A stretch of DNA of 40,085 bases from an uncultured Collinsella sp. (GTDB lineage Bacteria; Actinomycetota; Coriobacteriia; Coriobacteriales; Coriobacteriaceae): NCBI GenBank assembly GCA_958403205.1, contig CATXWM010000021.1, forward strand, positions 1 to 40,085, written 5' to 3'. Of this stretch, positions 31,249 through 39,199 are shown in pieces. A program made the position numbers and the translations under genes. Position 1 is the first letter of the stretch, and each line of letters begins with the position of its first letter. The notes beneath the pieces are model-generated. The model worked only from the letters and a program-made list of their open reading frames with translations, was not told the DNA's origin and did no database searches.

Positions 31249-32943
31249 ATGGCAACTGTTGCCGCACCTATCGATGCTACGTCGACTGCCGCTTGGAAGG
31301 CACTCGAGGCTCATCAGGAGAAGCTTGAGGCCGAGGGTATCGACCTCAAGGCCTGGTTCGCCGCCGATGCCGAGCGCGTGAACAAGCTGAGCTTTGACGC
31401 CGGTGACCTGCACTTCGATCTGTCGAAGAACCTGGTGACCGATGAGACCGTCAAGCTGCTGTGCGATCTTGCTCGCGAGGTGAAGCTCGAGGAGCGCCGC
31501 GACGCCATGTTCTCCGGCGAGCACATCAACACCACCGAGGACCGCGCTGTCCTGCACACCGCGCTGCGCCGCCCGGCAAGCGAGAAGGGCCAGCTCATCG
31601 TCGACGGCCAGGACGTCGTCGCCGACGTGCACGAGGTCCTGGACCGCATGTATGCCTTCGCCGAGCGCGTGCGCTCCGGTGAGTGGAAGGGTGTTACCGG
31701 CAAAAAGATCGAGCACCTGGTGTCCATCGGCATCGGCGGCTCCGATTTGGGCCCGGTCATGGCTTACGAGGCTCTGCGTCCCTATGCCGACGCCGGTATC
31801 GACTGCCGCTACATCTCCAACATCGACCCCAACGACCAGGCCGAGAAGCTCAAGGGCTTGGATCCCGAGACCACGCTCGTGATCATCGTCTCCAAGACCT
31901 TCACCACGCTCGAGACCCTCACCAACGCCCGCGAGGTCAAGACCTGGATGCTCGAGCAGCTCAAGGCTCAGGGCGCCATCGACGGCTCCGATGAGCAGAA
32001 CGCCGAGGCCGTGGCAAAGCATTTTGTCGCCGTCTCCACTGCACTCGAGAAGGTCGAGGCCTTCGGCATCGACCCTGCCAACGCCTTCGGCTTCTGGAAC
32101 TGGGTCGGTGGCCGCTACTCCGTCGACTCCGCCGTGGGCCTGTCGCTGATCGTCGTGCTCGGCCCCGAGCGTTTCCAGCAGTTCCTCGAGGGCTTCCACG
32201 CCATCGACGAGTACTTCTGCAACACCCCGCTCGAGAACAACGCCGTCGCGCTGATGGGCCTGCTCAATGTCTGGTACGTCAACTTCTTCGGTTCCAAGAG
32301 CCACGCCGTGCTGCCGTACTGCCAGTACCTGCACCGCTTCCCGGCCTACCTGCAGCAGCTCACCATGGAGTCCAATGGCAAGCATGTCCGTTGGGACGGC
32401 AGCGCCGTGACCTCCGACACCGGTGAGATCTTCTGGGGCGAGCCCGGCACCAACGGACAGCATGCCTTCTACCAGCTGCTGCACCAGGGCACCGTGGTGG
32501 TTCCGGCCGATTTCATCGCCTTTGCCAATACCGCCAACCCTGCGACCGATAGCGGCCAGGACGTGCATGAGCTGTTCCTGGGCAACTTCCTGGCCCAGAC
32601 CAAGGCGCTCGCCTTTGGCAAGACGGCCGACGAGGTTCGTGCCGAGGGCACGCCCGAGCAGATCGTCCCGGCCCGTTGCTTTGAGGGCAATCGCCCGACG
32701 ACCTCGATCTTCGGCGACACGTTGACTCCGTTTGCGCTCGGCGAGCTCATCGCCCTGTACGAGCACATCGTATTTGTCGAGGGCACGGTCTGGGGCATCG
32801 ACTCCTACGACCAGTGGGGCGTCGAGCTGGGCAAGCAGCTTGCCAAGCAGATTACCCCTGCCTTCCACGACGACGCCGCCAAGGCCGAGCAGGACGCTTC
32901 GACTCAGGCGCTCATCGAGTTCTACCGCGCTCACCGTAAGTAG
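31249..32943 (+). CDS. pgi: Glucose-6-phosphate isomerase
   Basis: Interconverts glucose-6-phosphate and fructose-6-phosphate in glycolysis. The 564-aa protein has the family blocks HLVSIGIGGSDLGPVMAYEALRP, VSKTFTTLETLTN, FGFWNWVGGRYSVDSAVGLS and GTVVVPADFIAF, with the late QWGVELGKQLAKQ signature. CTGAGGAGGA lies before the ATG at 31249. Codon use is that of a highly expressed gene. Its last ten codons (IEFYRAHRK and stop) occur again at 36399-36428, marking the edge of an inserted element. Confidence 0.97.
   Translation: MATVAAPIDATSTAAWKALEAHQEKLEAEGIDLKAWFAADAERVNKLSFDAGDLHFDLSKNLVTDETVKLLCDLAREVKLEERRDAMFSGEHINTTEDRAVLHTALRRPASEKGQLIVDGQDVVADVHEVLDRMYAFAERVRSGEWKGVTGKKIEHLVSIGIGGSDLGPVMAYEALRPYADAGIDCRYISNIDPNDQAEKLKGLDPETTLVIIVSKTFTTLETLTNAREVKTWMLEQLKAQGAIDGSDEQNAEAVAKHFVAVSTALEKVEAFGIDPANAFGFWNWVGGRYSVDSAVGLSLIVVLGPERFQQFLEGFHAIDEYFCNTPLENNAVALMGLLNVWYVNFFGSKSHAVLPYCQYLHRFPAYLQQLTMESNGKHVRWDGSAVTSDTGEIFWGEPGTNGQHAFYQLLHQGTVVVPADFIAFANTANPATDSGQDVHELFLGNFLAQTKALAFGKTADEVRAEGTPEQIVPARCFEGNRPTTSIFGDTLTPFALGELIALYEHIVFVEGTVWGIDSYDQWGVELGKQLAKQITPAFHDDAAKAEQDASTQALIEFYRAHRK
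32914..32943 (+). repeat. Direct repeat, left (pgi 3' end; putative attL)
   Basis: The last 30 bases of pgi match 36399-36428 at 29 of 30 positions; the first 23 bases are identical, the single difference is a synonymous CGT/CGC. Confidence 0.85.
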
Positions 32944-32975
32944 TCGCTGCTGTTAACGCATCGTGCCTTATAGCC

Positions 32976-33009
32976 AGGGGCCCGTATCCTATCGGATGCG
33001 GGCCCCTTT
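32976..33009 (+). terminator. Terminator after pgi
   Basis: AGGGGCCCGTATCC pairs with GGATGCGGGCCCCTT around a four-base loop, then TT. Nearly the same hairpin recurs at 36452-36495. Confidence 0.85.
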
Positions 33010-33084
33010 GCTTTGCCGTGGTCCCGGGGCGCACGGCTTTTGTGGAACATCGCCGGGGCGCCGCGCGCTGCGAGAACCCTGCGC

Positions 33085-34389
33085 TTAGATCTTGGCCTCC
33101 GCATGGCCTCGCTGCGCCTCGGGCAGCTCCCCGTAGAGCGGATGGTCTTCGAGCCTAAAGCGCTCGACCTGTTCGGGAGTGCGACCGCGTACAAAGAGCC
33201 ACGAGCAATCAATCGGCGTCGCCATGAGTGTGCTGGGCAGCGCGTCGGCGCGGTCGGAAAACACCCGGGCACTCTCGGGATCCTGGAACGCCAGCACCAG
33301 ATGCGTGTCGCAGTTGCCCATGATGGAGCGTGCGCGTGCCTCGCCATAGAGCGCATCGAGCTGGTTGGTCGACTGCAGCAGCAGCGTTGCCCAGATGTTG
33401 CGGCTTCGGATAATCGAGAGCACGTTGTCGATCTGGGGGATCTGCAGATTTGCGAAGTCATCGAGCATAAAGCGCACGGGCACGGGCAGGCTGCCGTCGG
33501 GCTGCCTATCGGCCTCACGAATGAGGCCCATAAACGCCTGCGAAATAAAGAGGCCGGTCAGCGGATCGAGATTGCGGTCAATATCGCTCACGGTTACAAA
33601 CAGGGCGCAGGGGGTGTGTCCCATGGAAGCGAAGTCCACCTGATGGCACTCACGATAGAGCTGTGCCGCACCGTCGAATCCCAGACACATGACCTTTTCG
33701 GCAAGGATGCCGACGATGCTCGCGTGCATGCGCTCGGCATTTTGCGTAATGGCGTAGCGCCGCCATAGCGAGAGGGCATAGCTTTGGGGGTCGGTCGTGA
33801 TCAGGTCGTCAAACAATCGACCCGTGGCACCGTCCTGCAGGTGCTCGATCAGCTTGATGACCGAGCTGATCGTCTGCTCGTCGGCGGGTAGCTGTTCGGT
33901 GACGTAGGCGATAAGACACGACAGCAGGTTTGCCGCCGCATGATCCCAAAAAGGCTGGTTGTTGTCCTCGATGGGGCAGATGGCCTTTGCCACCGAGAGG
34001 ATGTCCTGCTGGTTGGGCCTGCCGTCCGCCTTGCGGCGAATGTGCCTCAGGGGGTTGTAGCCGCAGCGCTCGATGCCGGGCGCAAGGGCCGGGACGGTGT
34101 TGAGGTCGGCGAAGTTGAGACATTGCACGCGGTAGCCGTGGGCTGCCAGCACGGGTCCCACTTCGCGACAGAGCGTGCCTTTGGTGTCGAGCACGATGTA
34201 GCTTGCGTTCATTTGCAGCAGGTTGGGCTTGAGGACGTTTCGGGTCTTGCCGGCTCCCGAGGGGCCGATCACAAGTGCGTTGTTGTTGAGTCCCGTTTGG
34301 CGGGTGTCGCAGGAAAGCGTTCGATCCTTGGCGAGGATAGTGGACGATGCGGACTCAGATGCGGCGAGGCGGCTGGTGAGGTTAGACAT
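33085..34389 (-). CDS. Type IV secretion coupling protein-like ATPase (TraG/VirD4 family)
   Basis: Couples DNA or protein substrates to a conjugative channel. The 434-aa protein has Walker A GPSGAGKT (42-49), the TraG block SYIVLDTKGTLCREVGPVLAAHGYRVQCLNF, Walker B RFMLDDFANL, and the C-terminal block NIWATLLLQSTNQLDALYGEARARSIMGNCDTHLVL typical of the family. Full TraG/VirD4 proteins are usually longer and start with two membrane helices; here none is present, so it is a soluble or truncated form. It starts at ATG 34389, overlapping the ClpP-like gene stop (ATGTCTAA). Confidence 0.87.
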   Translation of the reverse strand: MSNLTSRLAASESASSTILAKDRTLSCDTRQTGLNNNALVIGPSGAGKTRNVLKPNLLQMNASYIVLDTKGTLCREVGPVLAAHGYRVQCLNFADLNTVPALAPGIERCGYNPLRHIRRKADGRPNQQDILSVAKAICPIEDNNQPFWDHAAANLLSCLIAYVTEQLPADEQTISSVIKLIEHLQDGATGRLFDDLITTDPQSYALSLWRRYAITQNAERMHASIVGILAEKVMCLGFDGAAQLYRECHQVDFASMGHTPCALFVTVSDIDRNLDPLTGLFISQAFMGLIREADRQPDGSLPVPVRFMLDDFANLQIPQIDNVLSIIRSRNIWATLLLQSTNQLDALYGEARARSIMGNCDTHLVLAFQDPESARVFSDRADALPSTLMATPIDCSWLFVRGRTPEQVERFRLEDHPLYGELPEAQRGHAEAKI

Positions 34390-34999
34390 GGGCGACCTCC
34401 TTGGTGGTCGAGAGGATTTCGTGGGCAAAGCCGAGCTCGACGGCGCGCTCGGCCGAAAGGTAGGTGTCTTTTGCAGTGAGGGACTGGATGCGCTTGGGCG
34501 TGAGGCCGCTGCGGTCCGAGAGGATTTGCGTGAGGGTCTTGCGGGTCTGCATGAGACGCCGGCTGGTTTCCTGCAGCGCAAGTGCCGAGCCGCCTGCCCC
34601 CTGGGGGATCAGTGGGTCGTGAATCATGAGCTCTGCATGGGGCGCCATACGGCGATCGTCGCCGCCCATAAAGATCACGGCGCCCATGGACGCGGCGAAT
34701 TCCAGGCAGACGGTGCGGATGGGGCACGATGCGAGGCGCATGGCGTCATAGATCGCAAGACCCGATCGCACGCTTCCGCCGGCGCTGGCGACAAATATGG
34801 TGATGGGGCGGCTGGGGTCGGTGGCATCGAGCAGGCGGATCTGCTGGCATAGGTCGTGGGCCATCGGGGTTTCGATGTTTCCCATGACGGAGAGCTCGCG
34901 ACGGGCGAGCATCTCATCGTAAATGCTGGTGAGCGTGATACCTCGGGCGGATTCACGCATGGTGAGGGGGCTGATGATGGGGGAATGATTGGTGTCCAT
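34382..34999 (-). CDS. ClpP-like serine protease of a mobile element
   Basis: A 205-aa relative of ClpP. The oxyanion loop ASAGGSV (71-77), nucleophile S104 in FAASMGA, H127 in ELMIHDP and D178 in KDTYLSAERAVELGF form a complete triad with ClpP spacing. It lacks the usual ClpP N-terminal gating sequence and begins MDTNHSPIISPLTMRESARG. A cellular ClpP would be found with clpX or tig; here it lies between an unknown gene and a coupling ATPase with overlapping stop/start. It may process a transfer or structural protein of the element. AAAGGAG precedes the ATG. Confidence 0.85.
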   Translation of the reverse strand: MDTNHSPIISPLTMRESARGITLTSIYDEMLARRELSVMGNIETPMAHDLCQQIRLLDATDPSRPITIFVASAGGSVRSGLAIYDAMRLASCPIRTVCLEFAASMGAVIFMGGDDRRMAPHAELMIHDPLIPQGAGGSALALQETSRRLMQTRKTLTQILSDRSGLTPKRIQSLTAKDTYLSAERAVELGFAHEILSTTKEVAHV

Positions 35000-35062
35000 G
35001 AGGACTCCTTTCTGTTGGTGGTGTTGTGGAATAGAGTCGCTGCCCGCGGAGGGGCTGGCGGG

Positions 35063-35953
35063 CTACAGGGTTCGTCCGAGCCTGAGATCGAGCTCGGTTG
35101 TGGGGCAGGCTGCCTGTCCGTGCGGCTCGCAAGCGCCAAGGGCTCCAAAGCGATGGAGCGTTGCGACGGGCGTGGTGTAGGCGAGCCGCAGCTGATGCTC
35201 GATAGGGGCACATCCGTCATTTTTGTAATGAGCCGCGTAGTACTGCGCGATGCTGGCGTTCATCTCGCTGCCATTGCGATGGCGCTCAAACTGGCGTCTG
35301 CAGGTCTCGATGATCTTTGCTACCGACTTGGGTGCCGTCGCGGGAACAAGGGCGAGATAGCCCTCAAATAGCTCGTTGATGTTCAGGAGGCACAGCAGGT
35401 CGATCAGCGTCCTTATGGCTGCTCCCTCGGCAGAAAAGTGCGCGGTCATGCGGTTATATCGGTTGCGGTCGACGATGGCCGCATGGGGTCTTGGAGTTTT
35501 CTGCCCCGTGGTCCCGGGCTTTTGCCGCGCCTGTGTATTGAGCTCGACGTTGCAGCGCTTGAGGCCGTCCAACGGAAGGAACAGTGCGGTGCGCAGGGTG
35601 TTCCGCTTGCTTTCGAGTTCATGACGCTCGTCGGGTTCCCATTCGAGCTTGAGTTTCGTGTCGAGCGCCGTAAGCATATGGGCTAGGCAGCCTACGGTAA
35701 GAACGTACGAATCGTTGTCGCGTTTTGGGGCATAGGGGTCTGTCAGCTTGCGAATGTCGGGGTCGCCCATGATCTTTGTGCAGCGCTTCAGCAGTTGAGG
35801 GTGGTCGGCCAAGATCGTCGCGAGCGGTAGCGACGCGTAGTTCTTGATGGTCGCGGCGGCAAAGGCGGCGTCATATTCGTTTGCATATGCTCGCTCAATG
35901 CGGGCATCCAGAATGCTTTTCTTATCGCCGTCTTCAGCGTGGTGGTTTGTCAT
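35063..35953 (-). CDS. Hypothetical protein, first gene of the element's operon
   Basis: A 296-aa protein I do not recognise. It is mostly helical, with charged and alanine-rich stretches (KKSILDARIERAYANEYDAAFAAATIKNYA) and a central ELESKRNTLRTALFLPLDGLKRCNVELN segment; no membrane helix or signal is visible. The middle motif VDRNRYNRMTAHFSAEGAAIRTLIDLLCLLN and the later CRRQFERHR could be nucleic-acid contacts, but this is guesswork. GGAGAAGCT lies before the ATG. Sixty-three bases separate it from the ClpP-like gene on the same strand, so one transcript is likely. Confidence 0.7.
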   Translation of the reverse strand: MTNHHAEDGDKKSILDARIERAYANEYDAAFAAATIKNYASLPLATILADHPQLLKRCTKIMGDPDIRKLTDPYAPKRDNDSYVLTVGCLAHMLTALDTKLKLEWEPDERHELESKRNTLRTALFLPLDGLKRCNVELNTQARQKPGTTGQKTPRPHAAIVDRNRYNRMTAHFSAEGAAIRTLIDLLCLLNINELFEGYLALVPATAPKSVAKIIETCRRQFERHRNGSEMNASIAQYYAAHYKNDGCAPIEHQLRLAYTTPVATLHRFGALGACEPHGQAACPTTELDLRLGRTL

Positions 35954-35967
35954 AGCTTCTCCAATCG

Positions 35968-36015
35968 GTTGATGTTCGTGCTGTTTGTTGATGTGTTAGT
36001 TGTCGTGAGTGATGT
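35968..36015. repeat. Three short direct repeats (GTTGATGT-like) upstream of the element's operon
   Basis: GTTGATGT at 35968-35975 and 35987-35994 and AGTGATGT at 36008-36015 are spaced 19 and 21 bases, about two helical turns. The strand here is strongly G/T-biased. They lie 15-62 bases upstream of the unknown gene and could be operator or iteron-like sites. The remainder of 36016-36398 shows no gene. Confidence 0.35.
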
Positions 36016-36255
36016 GCTGACGTTGGGGTGCTATGCGGTTTTCAATGAGCCCGTGAGGCAGTTGCTGCAGGGGCGGGATGGAACGGCCCATGCAAGGCGG
36101 AAGGCATCGTGCTCAAAATCGAGACAGCAATGCCCTGGGTGCCTCACATGTGGCAGTTACCTCATTAAGTTGTCATTGCGTTTGGGGTTGTACTTTGCCG
36201 ATCTTCCTTCTCTTACACGCTAAAACTCAAACTTCATATGCTCGATCTACTTAAA

Positions 36256-36274
36256 ACCGCAACGGCGGTCTTTT
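36256..36274 (+). terminator. Short terminator-like hairpin in the element
   Basis: ACCGC-AACG-GCGGT followed by CTTTT. No plus-strand gene ends here, so an unrecognised short transcript, or chance, are both possible. Confidence 0.35.
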
Positions 36275-36398
36275 ATCAACTTATATGTCGGAACGCGTCT
36301 TTGCAAGCACTTTTTTGCGTTTGTTTCAAATGGGGTGGTTTTGCAACCGTCACGCGCCACGCTATGCGAATGTGCCCCGGCTCGGATAAGATGGTGCG

Positions 36399-36428
36399 AT
36401 CGAGTTCTACCGCGCTCACCGCAAGTAG
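36399..36428 (+). repeat. Direct repeat, right (displaced pgi 3' end; putative attR)
   Basis: Reads as the pgi C-terminus IEFYRAHRK plus stop, with an in-frame TAA only four codons upstream, so it is an isolated gene tail and not a gene. It is followed by its own copy of the pgi-type terminator. Confidence 0.85.
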
Positions 36429-36451
36429 TTTTTACGGCTGAGTTGGCTTAT

Positions 36452-36495
36452 GCCGAAAGGGGCCCGTATCCGTTGGGATGCGGGCCCCTTTCGGC
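36452..36495 (+). terminator. Second pgi-type terminator
   Basis: A 20-bp stem (36452-36471 with 36476-36495, one wobble) sharing the core GGGGCCCGTATCC / GGATGCGGGCCCC with the hairpin after pgi. Probably the original pgi terminator. 36496-36659 is the deoC leader, with nothing else recognised. Confidence 0.85.
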
Positions 36496-36659
36496 ATCCG
36501 CGTGCGGTGCCATTCGCTGTCTGTAAATATACGTTTACAGCTAATTTCATACCACTTGTCGGAATGCGGACGCTGTCCTTGCATGTCGGGCGTACATTGA
36601 ACGTGGTTTTTCGCGTGAAACCACGAATCGGTTGTCAGTCCTGAACAAGGAGGCCCAGC

Positions 36660-37334
36660 ATGACGCTTGCCAAACCCATCAATAAATACATCGACTATAT
36701 CGATGCCCCCGAGGACACGTTTGAGCAGTATGTCGAGAAGGCGTTAAAGTACAACTTTCGCTGCGTATTTGCGAACCTGCAGGAGTACGAGACGGGCCGC
36801 GCCATGCTCGAGGGCTCTGACATCATCCTTGCCGGCGCTATCGACTTTCCCCAGGGCACTATGACGCTTGAGGAGAAGCTTGCGAGGTTTGAGGAATACG
36901 CTGCGTGTGGCTTTACCGAGATTGACTACGTTTTGAATCAGGGGTCGATCGAGAACCGCGATTTTGATGCCATCGAGCGCGAGATGACTACCATTGCTGA
37001 TTTTTGTCGCGCGCATGGCATCACTGACAAGGTAATCGTCGAGATGTGCAAGCTGGACGGCGACGACGCCGCCAAGCGCCGTGTATGCGAGATCGCGCTG
37101 GAGGCCAAGCCGGGATTCCTTAAGACATCGACCGGCAGAAGCTTTGGCGGTGCTAAACTCGAGGACGTGCGGCTGATGCGCGAGGTGCTCGGCGATGCCG
37201 TGGCAATCAAGGCGGCGGGCGGTATCCATAATTACGAAGAGGCTTGCGCATTCATCGAGGCTGGCGCCAGCGCGTTGGGTGCATCGGCGGGCATCGCGAT
37301 TGTCGAGGGTACACCGACGGATGAGCGTCGCTAA
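36660..37334 (+). CDS. deoC: Deoxyribose-phosphate aldolase
   Basis: Splits 2-deoxyribose-5-phosphate into glyceraldehyde-3-phosphate and acetaldehyde in deoxynucleoside catabolism. The 224-aa barrel has the Schiff-base lysine K155 in FLKTSTG, K184 in AIKAAGGIH and D89 in EIDYVLN. AAGGAGG lies seven bases before the ATG. It is a class I aldolase of ordinary length. It lies just outside the right edge of the pgi element, followed by a HAD phosphatase gene. Confidence 0.94.
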   Translation: MTLAKPINKYIDYIDAPEDTFEQYVEKALKYNFRCVFANLQEYETGRAMLEGSDIILAGAIDFPQGTMTLEEKLARFEEYAACGFTEIDYVLNQGSIENRDFDAIEREMTTIADFCRAHGITDKVIVEMCKLDGDDAAKRRVCEIALEAKPGFLKTSTGRSFGGAKLEDVRLMREVLGDAVAIKAAGGIHNYEEACAFIEAGASALGASAGIAIVEGTPTDERR

Positions 37335-37483
37335 CAGACGTATTTGACCTGAGCGATAAAGCTTCACGACCACACGTCGTTCATGTTCGGGACAATATGA
37401 CATTTTTCCCGTTGCAAACGGAGTCGCGGTGGCTGTTCTGTATGATGACTCAGACAAGGTTATTCAATGACAGGGAGGCATAT

Positions 37484-38326
37484 GTGGCAATCAAAGCCAT
37501 CGCGATGGATATCGACGGTACGCTCACCAACGACCAGAAAGTGATTAGCCCGCGTACGCGCGAGAAGCTGCTCGCGGCGCAGGAGTCGGGCATTAAGCTC
37601 ATTTTGGCTTCGGGCCGTCCCGCATGGGGGCTACATGCTCTGGCGCAGGAGCTCGACCTTCAAAACCATGACGGTCTGCTAGTCGCCTTTAATGGCGCGC
37701 ATGTGGTCGACGCTCAGACCGATGAGGTCCTTTTTGACCAGGCCATGCCGGCTGACGAGCTGCATCGCCTGATTGATCACCTGCGTAATTTTGACGTGAT
37801 CCCTATGATTTCGCTCGGTCGCGATCTGCACATCGAGGATTCGTACCATTGCATGATCACGCTGCCTGACGGCTCGCAGAAGAATATCGTCAAGTATGAG
37901 CGCGATGCCTGCGACCTTAAGATCCGCGAGGTCGAGAGCTTGCATGAGGTCGTGGACACTTATCCCGTGGACAAGCTGCTGACGGCGGGCGATCCGGCCT
38001 ACCTGCAGGCACATTACGAGGAAATGTACGCGCCCTTTAAGCAGACGCTTTCGGGCATGTTTACGGCCGACTGGTACTTTGAGTACACGGCGCCCGGTAT
38101 CGACAAAGCCCGTGCGCTCGAGGGTGCTCTGCCCAAGCTCGGCATCGATGCCAGCGAGGTCGTATCGTTTGGCGACGGCCAGAACGACAAGTCCATGATC
38201 GAGTGGGCTGGTACCGGCGTCGCCATGGGTAACGCTGTCGATGAAGTCAAGGCCGTGGCCCAGATGGTGACCGCCAACAACAATGAAGACGGTATCGCGG
38301 TGGCACTTGACCAGCTACTGGGTTAG
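37484..38326 (+). CDS. HAD-superfamily (Cof/YidA-type) phosphatase
   Basis: A 280-aa sugar-phosphate phosphatase-like protein. Motif I is AMDIDGTLTND (D9, D11), motif II ILASGRP, motif III in GIDKARALEG and motif IV SFGDGQNDKSMIEWA. The C2B cap occupies the middle. Translation starts at GTG 37484 after AGGGAGG; the longer frame has no ribosome-binding site. It is related in class to the protein at 11154-11951. Confidence 0.9.
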   Translation: MAIKAIAMDIDGTLTNDQKVISPRTREKLLAAQESGIKLILASGRPAWGLHALAQELDLQNHDGLLVAFNGAHVVDAQTDEVLFDQAMPADELHRLIDHLRNFDVIPMISLGRDLHIEDSYHCMITLPDGSQKNIVKYERDACDLKIREVESLHEVVDTYPVDKLLTAGDPAYLQAHYEEMYAPFKQTLSGMFTADWYFEYTAPGIDKARALEGALPKLGIDASEVVSFGDGQNDKSMIEWAGTGVAMGNAVDEVKAVAQMVTANNNEDGIAVALDQLLG

Positions 38327-38348
38327 AATCGCCGATAGTGCATGGTTC

Positions 38349-38374
38349 GGGCGTCCGCTTGCGGGCGCCCTTTT
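38349..38374 (+). terminator. Terminator-like hairpin between the two HAD genes
   Basis: Ten-base arms (GGGCGTCCGC / GCGGGCGCCC) with a two-base gap, then TTTT. It would limit read-through into the next gene, whose ribosome-binding site follows 5-10 bases later. Confidence 0.7.
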
Positions 38375-38389
38375 GTTAGGGAGGGTGCC

Positions 38390-39049
38390 GTGTCCGCATT
38401 TCCGTTCGACGCCGTTATCTTTGACATGGATGGCGTCATCGTCGATACCGAGTATTACTACCTGGGCGAGACCGAAGCTTTTGCCAAGGAGCTTGGGTTG
38501 AACCTGACTCAAGAGGAGTTGAATGGGCAGGTCGGTACCTCGCATCAGTTCTTCCTGCATATGTTGGTCGATTGGTTTGAGCGCGCCGGTAAGGGGCATT
38601 TCACTGGCGAGGAAGCGTTGGCCCGTTGGGACGATTGGGCGCATAAGCGTCCGCGCGACTATCAGGCTTTGATCAACCCGGGCGCCGTGGATACGATTCG
38701 AGAGCTGCCGCGCCGCGGCGTTCGCGTTGCGCTTGCCAGCTCGTCTCCCATGGATAGCATCGAGGAAGTGCTCAACGCATGCGGGCTGTCGGATGCCTTT
38801 GAGTATGTGGTGAGCGGCGAGCAGTTTAAGGAGAGCAAGCCCGAGCCCGACATCTACTTGCATGCGCTGGATCTGCTGGGGCTGCCCGCGAATCGCTGCT
38901 GCTGCGTTGAGGATTCGGTGCCCGGCATCACCGCTGGCAAGCGAGCCGGCCTGACAGTCATTGCCAAGCGCGAGGAACGCTTTGGCTTTAGCCAGGATGC
39001 CGCGGACAAGATTATCGACCAGCTGCCGGAGCTGCTCACGCTTTCTTAG
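38390..39049 (+). CDS. HAD-superfamily hydrolase, beta-phosphoglucomutase/GPH-like (subfamily IA)
   Basis: A 219-aa protein with motif I VIFDMDGVIVDTE (D12, D14), motif II ALASSSP, the motif III lysine in ESKPEPDIYLHAL, and motif IV CVEDSVPGITAGKRAGL. The small helical cap follows motif I. The DMDG arrangement is shared by beta-phosphoglucomutases and related phosphatases; which activity applies cannot be told. GTG start at 38390 after GGGAGG. Confidence 0.9.
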   Translation: MSAFPFDAVIFDMDGVIVDTEYYYLGETEAFAKELGLNLTQEELNGQVGTSHQFFLHMLVDWFERAGKGHFTGEEALARWDDWAHKRPRDYQALINPGAVDTIRELPRRGVRVALASSSPMDSIEEVLNACGLSDAFEYVVSGEQFKESKPEPDIYLHALDLLGLPANRCCCVEDSVPGITAGKRAGLTVIAKREERFGFSQDAADKIIDQLPELLTLS

Positions 39050-39132
39050 GAGCGCGGTAGTTGCGCGTTTTTCGGGTCAGATGAGTAAATACCCGACATT
39101 TTGGTGCGGCAGCAAGCATACTTTATGCTAAT

Positions 39133-39173
39133 GCGGGCTTAAGGGCTTGTTGAATGCCCTTGAGCCCGCTTTT
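39133..39173 (+). terminator. Rho-independent terminator
   Basis: A 14-bp stem (GCGGGCTTAAGGGC / GCCCTTGAGCCCGC, one wobble) with a nine-base loop and T4. It ends the HAD gene transcript. A possible promoter for the regulator (TTGGTG, TATGCT) lies just upstream, so it could also act as an attenuator. Confidence 0.85.
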
Positions 39174-39199
39174 GACTTAATTGTGCTGGGAGAGGGTAT

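Larger units (their letters stand above)
32914..36428. mobile_element. Putative integrated element at the 3' end of pgi
   Basis: The segment is bounded by 30-bp direct repeats of the pgi 3' end, each followed by a similar GC-rich terminator (32976-33009 and 36452-36495). Inside are three minus-strand genes unlike the surrounding housekeeping set: an unknown protein, a ClpP-like protease and a TraG/VirD4-type ATPase. A stretch from about 36160 to 36340 is visibly A/T-richer than the flanks. Integration that restores the 3' end of the target gene is the standard outcome for tyrosine-integrase elements. No integrase, relaxase or replication gene was recognised, so it is a remnant or relies on another element. 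Confidence 0.65.

Noticed and set aside
31183..32934. A 583-codon minus-strand open frame opposite pgi
   Set aside because: Low-complexity Val/Gly/Leu-rich antisense of pgi with no recognised domain.
34382..34999. Housekeeping clpP
   Set aside because: It lacks clpX or tig neighbours, diverges around the active-site loops and lies inside the putative element next to a coupling ATPase.
36238..36441. A 67-codon frame across the right pgi tail
   Set aside because: It is out of frame with the duplicated pgi codons and has no ribosome-binding site.
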